Assembly (NCBI GenBank): GCA_030620095.1
Contig: JAUTXW010005217.1
Span: 310,001 to 374,000, forward strand
DNA length: 64,000 bases
Direction: 5' to 3'
Source: Kuschelorhynchus macadamiae
Lineage: Eukaryota; Arthropoda; Insecta; Coleoptera; Curculionidae
Shown piece by piece: positions 58,592-64,000 of the stretch; position 1 is the stretch's first letter; each line of letters starts with the position of its first letter. Below the pieces are notes generated by a model. It saw only the letters and a list, made by a program, of their open reading frames with translations. It had not been told where the DNA came from and made no database searches. The translations under genes and the position numbers were made by a program.

Positions 58592-58812
58592 ATGGGTTAT
58601 TCGGAAGAAGAGAAACTCGACATGATAGAATTATTTTAATTACATGGTAAAAATGCATCGATAGCTCGTAACGAATATCATAGACGGTTTCCAGATAGAC
58701 CAACACCGACTCGTAGCATAATATTAAACATCTTTAAACAATTCCATGAAAGAAAAACACTTAAGCGAAAAGTTAGAATAGTGGAAAGAAACAATAGCAT
58801 AAAAAATCAATA
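58592..58812 (+). pseudogene. Element D transposase N-terminus, copy 2 arm
   Basis: MGYSEEEKLDMIELF then a stop, then NASIARNEYHRRFPDRPTPT and RKTLKRKVRIV. Same segment and orientation as 48575-48796, again ending KNQ-stop just before the insertion site of the pogo-like element. Confidence 0.8.
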
Positions 58813-60590
58813 AGGTACCTTTGGGTAATAAGGCCCACTTTCAACTTTTTTTAACATAAAGAGTAATTTTTAAGCACTAAAAAAACGTTTTGATAAGAAT
58901 ACTTTTATTTAGCTTCTAATAACATAAAAAAACATATTCTGAGTCAAAATATATATATTTTTTTTGGATAAAAACTGATAACTTAAAAATGATGAAAAAT
59001 ACATTGGCGGAAATATAGCCCTTTATATTTGATCAACATTCAGGACAGATAAATTCTTCTGTGTCATGGGCGGTAAGTCCAACACATTCTTCGTGCACCC
59101 ACACATGACATTTTGCACATTGTCGCATATCTGCAACTCTTGCTTACAACTTACTTGTTACAACTTTGAGTTTTCTTATTATTTTTAGCCTGCAAAGGAG
59201 ATGCCTTTGCTGAAAATAGGCCTCTGTTTAATACTTGAGCTTTATAGTTTATCGCTTTTCGCCTAGGAGTTGTTTGACGCTTTACAATAAAATCAGGAGT
59301 AGGTAGAAGTTCCACTATAGTTTTAGGATCTGTGTTTTCTTTGGAGGCAGGCTTAATGATAGTTACGTTGAAAATGTTAATTTTTGATGATTTTTTATGG
59401 CCTTCATCTTTCAAATAACCCAGTTTTTCTAGAAGAGATTCATTTTTTGTTTTAAAAGAATGTTTGTTGCTTTTTTGTCGTCTTTTGTTGTTTCTTGTTG
59501 AACGCTAAGTTTTGGTTTTGTTACTGAAACACTTTCATCATTCCAAAAAGAGCAACCCGGCTTTTGGTTATTTGCTATCTTAACTTTTTTAGCTAAAATA
59601 CTTATAGATATCTCATCTTCATCATCAGACCACTTATTTTCATCTTCGTCTGGTTCTTTCATCTCTCTAAATGTCAACTCTGACGGTACAAATGGAAAGT
59701 TTCCCGTTGATCTGAAACCACTCTGAATGTTTGAAATGTTCATGCATTGTTTCCACACCGGATTTAAAATTTGTCCAAATTTTTCTTTCTTTAAAGCTCT
59801 TCGAGCTGTAGGATTATCGTTCCAACAACGTAAGAGTTCGATGTCCCAATAATGTTCAAACGCTCTAAGTACCGCTTTATCTAGGGGCTGAAACGTATGC
59901 GTCGTGTTAGAAGGCAAGCAGTAGAGAAAAATTTCATATTGTTCCGCAGTATCTACAGTCTAGAATTAACAAAATTGGTCCAGCTGGTTTAAACTTGGAA
60001 AAATGGTGCAGCCAGCGTACAAAAATCTCTCTAGTCATGCTTCCTTTTTCAGCCATTGTAACCACTGAGCCATGAGGAAGATTTTCCTTGAATGCTTCTT
60101 TTAATCTAGATCCCTTAAAAATTACCATCGGCGGTATTGCATGACCCAAGGCATTGACACATGCAACTATCGTACAATTTTCAGCATGTTCGTTTGAAAT
60201 TAAACGTACTCGACGTGACCTTTTCAATACGGAAAGATGTAATATCAACCGGCACCCCTTTTCATCGATGTTAAAAATTCTTTCTGTAGAATTTTTGATT
60301 AATGTTTTCCAGTTTGTTAAAATGTCAACTGGATTTAAATTTTGCGCTTTCCTCTGAGAGATGTTTCTGTGTCTTCTTAAACAAGATTTGTACCAATCAT
60401 ATCCTGCCATTTCTCTGTCGCTGGAAAATTTATGTGGAATACCATTGTCAACGCAATATTAAACACAATTCTTTCTGGAACTAAAGGATGTTTGCTAACC
60501 TTAGAATCCTTGCCACTAGCGCTTGTTCTTTATTCAGATAAAATGCTTTTTCGTCCAAGTTTTCCATTTTCCTGTCTTCAAATGTTTTCT

Positions 60591-60733
60591 AGTTTGTGCT
60601 GACAAAATTCTTCTTTTTGCAAGCATATCATTATTTACTTCACTTCAACTAATGTACTGGATTTTTTTGCTATTTTGTAATTTAGAAAAATAAAATTTTT
60701 TAAAAACCGAATTTCTAGTTATCAATGGTTAAC
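60591..60733 (+). repeat. 5' LTR, internally deleted (143 bp)
   Basis: Begins AGTTTGTGCTGACA and ends GGTTAAC. Matches the 3' LTR over TTCTTCTTTTTGCAAGCATA and AGAAAAATAAAATTTTTTAA, but lacks about 45 bp near the start and about 40 bp in the middle. Confidence 0.8.
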
Positions 60734-60744
60734 TGGCGCAGTCG
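60734..60744 (+). other. Primer-binding site of the LTR retroelement
   Basis: TGGCGCAGTCG directly after the 5' LTR. It begins with the universal TGG and resembles the serine-tRNA type sites of the 17.6/297 group as I remember them. Confidence 0.7.
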
Positions 60745-61080
60745 TGCGGATTTTGATAGATATTGATTTGCGATAAACGGAGATTGCAAATCAATTTTCG
60801 GACATTTTCGAAAACTGTCAAAAATCGAACCTAATGTGATTTTCGATCGTGGAGGTGTCGTGTGCTGTTCAGAGTGGCTTCTCAGAATTCAGAACACCCA
60901 TTCCATCGCGGAACTGTCCATCCACCCACCATCTACACGAAGATCGGGAAAGAAACCGAATAGTTCTTTCCGCAAGAAGTTTTTGAATGTTCAGACGACA
61001 TCGATGGGTATCTGCAAGAGCTTCTTATAGAAGATGACTAGAAGATTTCTGTTGATATTAATGTAAGTGCAATTTGATAA

Positions 61081-62082
61081 ATGTCTTATGCGGACGACTT
61101 GGTAAATATTTTAAACAATTTGTCATTGAATCCTTCAACTAACTCTGACTCTATTTCCCAATCCCAAGCGGAAGTACCAGTAAATAATATGAATCAAAGT
61201 AGGGAGAACAATAATTTCACTGAAATTCAATACCTTAGTGCTGAAGATCAATTAGTTTTAGATAATTTTATTTTAAGTAGTAATACTAGTGCAAATATTA
61301 ACTTAGAAAACGTAAATCACGAAAACATGACTAACCAATTTAAACCAGAATTTTTAAATTGTGTGCCAATATTTGACGGTAACGCTACCGAACTAAATAG
61401 ATATTTGGCTACGTGCCAATCAATAATTAATCAATTTTACGATGCTACCAATCCCAATAATTTTCAAAATACTTATATTCTTAATTCTCTTATAGGAAAA
61501 CTTAATGGTAACGCTAGGCTAGTTATTAACATACAAAACGTAACTACCTGGCAAGAAGTAAAAGACACTCTTTATAGAAATTTTGCCGATCGACGCGACG
61601 AAAGTTGCCTAAATAGAGATTTGGTAATGTTACGACAAAATTCAAACGAATCCCCGCAAAATTTTTATGATAGATGTCTAGAAATACTTAATTTGTTATG
61701 TAGTTACATAGATGCGCACGAAACTGCAGAAGCAGCAAGAATAAAACGAGAACTATATCAAAATTTGGCATTAAAAACTTTCTTATCAGGTCTTAGGGAA
61801 CCGATAGGCACAACTATTAGGTGTATGCGCCCAGGGTCTTTGACCGAGGCCATAAAATTGGTAAACCAAGAACAAAATGTTAAATATTTCCAAAACAGAT
61901 CCCAAACACAACCAAAAAATTTTGGCAATAACAGAAATATTCCAATTAATCGGCCTTTTAATCAAAATCAAAATTTCAGTTCGAACGTGCCTTTCTTTAG
62001 ACCACAACCTAACCATTTTTCACTACCCATTCCGAAACCACAGATGTACAGAAGTCAAAGCCTAACACTATGTTTGCGATAA
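61081..62082 (+). CDS. gag-like protein of an errantivirus-like retroelement
   Basis: A single open frame of 333 codons. Gag forms the particle shell and packages the RNA in this family. The N-terminal ~95 residues are polar and rich in Asn and Ser. A capsid-like domain then opens with VPIFDGNATELNRYLATCQS and holds IGKLNGNARLVINIQNVTTW, LYRNFADRRDESCL, NFYDRCLEILNLL, and GLREPIGTTIRCMRPGSLTE, the usual order for Gypsy/errantivirus gag. After residue ~270 it is Asn, Gln and Pro rich. No CCHC zinc knuckle is present. The last residues lie at the deletion junction, so the natural C-terminus may be lost. The stop is two bases before the env ATG. Confidence 0.85.
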   Translation: MSYADDLVNILNNLSLNPSTNSDSISQSQAEVPVNNMNQSRENNNFTEIQYLSAEDQLVLDNFILSSNTSANINLENVNHENMTNQFKPEFLNCVPIFDGNATELNRYLATCQSIINQFYDATNPNNFQNTYILNSLIGKLNGNARLVINIQNVTTWQEVKDTLYRNFADRRDESCLNRDLVMLRQNSNESPQNFYDRCLEILNLLCSYIDAHETAEAARIKRELYQNLALKTFLSGLREPIGTTIRCMRPGSLTEAIKLVNQEQNVKYFQNRSQTQPKNFGNNRNIPINRPFNQNQNFSSNVPFFRPQPNHFSLPIPKPQMYRSQSLTLCLR

Positions 62083-62083
62083 A

Positions 62084-62686
62084 ATGGAACTCAAAGAAAT
62101 CAGCGAAAGCAGCCCATGCACTGTTAAACTTCTGCAAGATGCCAAGAACACCTCCACTTGTCAACAGATCGAAATAAAAATCACAAAGTCAACAATTAAA
62201 CAATTAGATGTTCCGGAACAATGGGTCATTATCCTACCGCAAGAAGAAATCGTCAAATTCAAATGCAACAGCCAAGAAGAAAGCCGAAAATTCCTGGGTA
62301 CTTATTTACTAAAAGTACCACATAACTGCAAGGTGACATCAAGTCAAGAATCCATCACTAATAGTCGAGTAGCTGCACCTAACACCAGTGAACCGATATT
62401 GTTCCCTGACCTCGACAATGAAATACGCCTTCTGCCAACACTTAATCTTAGAGTGCAGTTGCAAGAAATTGAATTAGATGGGCTACATGAAGTACAGAAT
62501 TTAATTGAAGAGAACCAACCGGCACAATTCTGTCCTGGTGTTTCTTGCTCACCCAGTATATGGACTATCATGTTGTACGCCGCCGTAGTAAGCGCCCTTG
62601 TCTGGTTCATTTACAAAAAGAAATGTTCCTATAAACTGAAGAATCCCCGAGAAATAGAACTTCAAGACGTTCAACTACCCCGTTAG
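62084..62686 (+). pseudogene. env C-terminal fragment of the retroelement
   Basis: An open frame of 200 codons that follows gag after one base, in another frame. It represents only the end of an insect retroelement envelope protein (the baculovirus-F-like type in errantiviruses): part of the ectodomain with several cysteines, a membrane-spanning segment (WTIMLYAAVVSALVWFIY at about residues 160-177), and a short basic tail. The signal peptide, cleavage site and fusion region are absent, so it cannot act as an entry protein. The ATG at 62084 is probably an internal methionine. Identification rests on position before the polypurine tract and on topology; confidence in the exact family is moderate. 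Confidence 0.7.
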
Positions 62687-62702
62687 CCGTGGAGTTGAAA
62701 CC

Positions 62703-62713
62703 TTGGGGGGAGG
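62703..62713 (+). other. Polypurine tract of the LTR retroelement
   Basis: TTGGGGGGAGG directly before AGTTAC, the start of the 3' LTR. It serves as the plus-strand primer in reverse transcription. Confidence 0.8.
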
Positions 62714-62933
62714 AGTTACATCACACCCTGTAACGAAGACCATAGCCAACCTGCTGACATAACATTCTTCTTTTTGCAAGCATATCATTATTTACTTCAC
62801 TTCAACTAATGTACTGGATTTTTACAGGCAGTCAGAGAAAAGACTTTGAACCGTAAGAATCCAATCTCGAATTTTGTAATTTAGAAAAATAAAATTTTTT
62901 AAAAACGGAATTTTTAGTTATCAATAGTTAACT
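62714..62933 (+). repeat. 3' LTR (220 bp)
   Basis: Starts AGTTACATCACACCC and ends AGTTAACT, typical errantivirus-like tips. Contains AGAAAAATAAAATTTTTT as a possible polyadenylation region. It is the longer of the two LTRs. Confidence 0.82.
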
Positions 62934-63829
62934 CCTGGAATTACACATTTCATTTCGACTTCCTTTTGGGACAAACCTTTCTTTAGCAATATAAGAGCTT
63001 CACTCATCATATTCTCCGTCCAGTTTGCGCGAATTCCTCTGTTTTTATTCCCCATAATCTAAAAGTTTTAGTTTAAAAAAGTATGACACAAATAAAGTTC
63101 ACGTCGAAGATATGGTCCATTACAAAAATAAAAGCTGAAACATATTTTCGCTTAAAGTTTTTAATTTAGGTTTATGTGTCTATATTATGTAAAAAATAAA
63201 GTCTTTTCAGATACGAACCGATTTTTTATACAACTCCACAACATAATGTACCCACCTTAAAAATTACAAGCTTTAAAACCACAGAATAAAACTAGTATTC
63301 CTGTACTATTATGAAGAAATGCCTGCTTGCAACAATAATATACGGATTTGGTTTTACCTTTAGGCTACTAATCTAAAATCAAAAAAAAAAAACATGTTTG
63401 AAAATAAGGACGAAAATACAGCCCAGGGCGAAAATATGGACCGCTTTAAAATTTACGCGGGCAAAAACAATATTAAAAACCATACAGTTATTGAGAAAAT
63501 AAATACTTACAGACTTTTTTTAACACGACTCGAACTAAACGTAGTTTAAAATGGCAAAATTTTATAAGAAATACCCAGCAAATAAAACACGTGGTCATTT
63601 ATCGTTACACAAGCAAACAACTGTTCACTGAATCACGAAAATGTTTTCTACTTCTGACCGGCTTCATAGTTTTTAGGCAGTACGGGATAGATGGCGCTGC
63701 ATATCCCTAAAACTCAGGATGTGCCTTATTTTCGCCTGGGCCATATTACCCAAAGGTACCTTAATATAAAGTAGGTAAATAATAATATTAGCTTAAAGAA
63801 CTAAGTTTTGATTTTCTATATAGCTCTCT

Positions 63830-64000
63830 TGGTTTATAATGCATTTCTGAATATTTCTTCTAAATTTTCTGTGTATGGATGCGTAAATAAAATGAGGTGA
63901 TTGGTTGTTTAAATCGTCTATTATTTGGCCTATATTTTGCTCTAAAGCTTGGATGGTTCATGGCCTATTGTAGTATATCTCGTTTTTCAGACAACCCCAC
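63830..64000 (-). pseudogene. Element D transposase C-terminus, copy 2 (cut by window end)
   Basis: Minus strand, same text as 48950-49095: tail region EQNIGQIIDDLN and HPYTENLEEIFRNAL, with frame changes. The rest of the gene lies beyond 64000. Confidence 0.75.

Larger units (their letters stand above)
60591..62933 (+). mobile_element. Errantivirus-like (Gypsy-type) LTR retroelement, pol deleted
   Basis: Two related terminal repeats, a primer-binding site, a gag frame, an env tail and a polypurine tract, all on the + strand. The whole pol region (protease, RT, RNase H, integrase) is missing. The element interrupts the pogo-like transposase. I could not find a matching 4-bp target duplication (TTCT at left, CCTG at right), and the left LTR is shortened, so the left boundary is approximate. 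Confidence 0.88.
59033..63055 (-). pseudogene. pogo-like transposase with C-terminal PHD-like finger, interrupted
   Basis: Starts at ATG 63055-63053: MGNKNRGIRANWTENMMSEA, the pogo/psq-type HTH. The retroelement (60591-62933) interrupts after KCVIP. It resumes with RKHLKTGK, then GIPHKFSSDREMAGYDWYKS in shifted frames, the CENP-B-like region. DDE domain: first acid FNIDEKGCR, then ALGHAIPPMVIFKGSRL, second acid ILLILD (about a dozen residues deleted after it), then PSNTTHTFQPLDKAVLRAFEHYW (third acid). A long acidic tail follows, and near the end, in another frame, RQCAKCHVWVHEECVGL and FICPEC, the second half of a PHD-like zinc finger, with TGA at 59035-59033. The first half of the finger is not readable. 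Confidence 0.9.
58813..63761 (-). mobile_element. pogo-like DNA transposon, split by an LTR retroelement
   Basis: Ends AGGTACCTTTGGGTAATA and its mirror TATTACCCAAAGGTACCT, with TA at 58811-58812 and 63762-63763. Comparison with 48785-48800 gives the empty site, so the insertion is proven in the sequence. About 2.6 kb without the retroelement. One transposase gene on the minus strand. Confidence 0.96.
58207..64000 (-). mobile_element. Element D, copy 2: split by a pogo-like element, runs off the window
   Basis: 58207-58812 matches element D copy 1 (46574-46801 and 48398-48796), without the H insertion and without the inner motif, which is deleted near 58354. Sequence resumes at 63762 (AATATAAAGTAGG as at 48797) and continues to the window end. 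The left tip is lost at the junction with element I. Confidence 0.85.

Overview
The window looks like a piece of an AT-rich insect genome, most likely a beetle. The only host gene I can support is the first two coding exons of the odorant receptor co-receptor (Orco) at 55234-55630, + strand, with clean GT-AG splice sites. The N-terminal wording (KFKVQGLV.DLMPNIRL..SGHFMFNYY) is closest to coleopteran Orco as I remember it. Nearly everything else is transposable-element DNA, mostly broken copies nested inside one another. I see no tRNA, rRNA, CRISPR array or prokaryotic gene structure.

Layout. 1-2580: mariner-like element A between (TA)n tracts. 2640-4140: LINE relic. 4141-7090: dispersed non-coding repeats (family R). 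7095-11013: a Tigger/pogo-type element split by a hAT element, both with exact target duplications. 12290-16750: a LINE split by a Penelope-like element carrying a hammerhead ribozyme motif. 18010-24254: two more LINE relics with a small TA-flanked element between them. 24736-27189: element B, a second copy of A. 27771-30201: second hAT copy. 31440-37290: element E, split by a piggyBac that is itself split by element F. 37330-39826: fragments of a transposase, an unidentified repeated gene family and a LINE. 40304-45300: a local duplication flanking an RTE-type LINE, one copy carrying element G. 46567-51128: element D (copy 1) split by element H and fused to element C. 51400-54841: element K enclosing element J. 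55234-55630: Orco. 55807-58206: element I. 58207-64000: element D (copy 2) split by a pogo-like element, itself split by a deleted errantivirus-like LTR retroelement.

Unifying theme. Elements A to K (letters are mine) belong to one Tc1/mariner lineage with a DUF4817-like N-terminal domain. By my count, where the region survives, it has 41 residues between the second and third catalytic acids (DD41D, 'rosa'-like). They insert at TA and end in CAGGGTG. Most have long inverted arms, and each arm carries a second, inverted copy of the end motif (about AAATGGGACACCCTG-TA) 78-341 bp inside. A block-core-block design thus recurs in divergent families. I consider this the most interesting structural signal in the window.

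All identifications rest on reading translations and repeats by eye. Family names come from memory of motifs; boundaries are exact only where a target-site duplication is stated.
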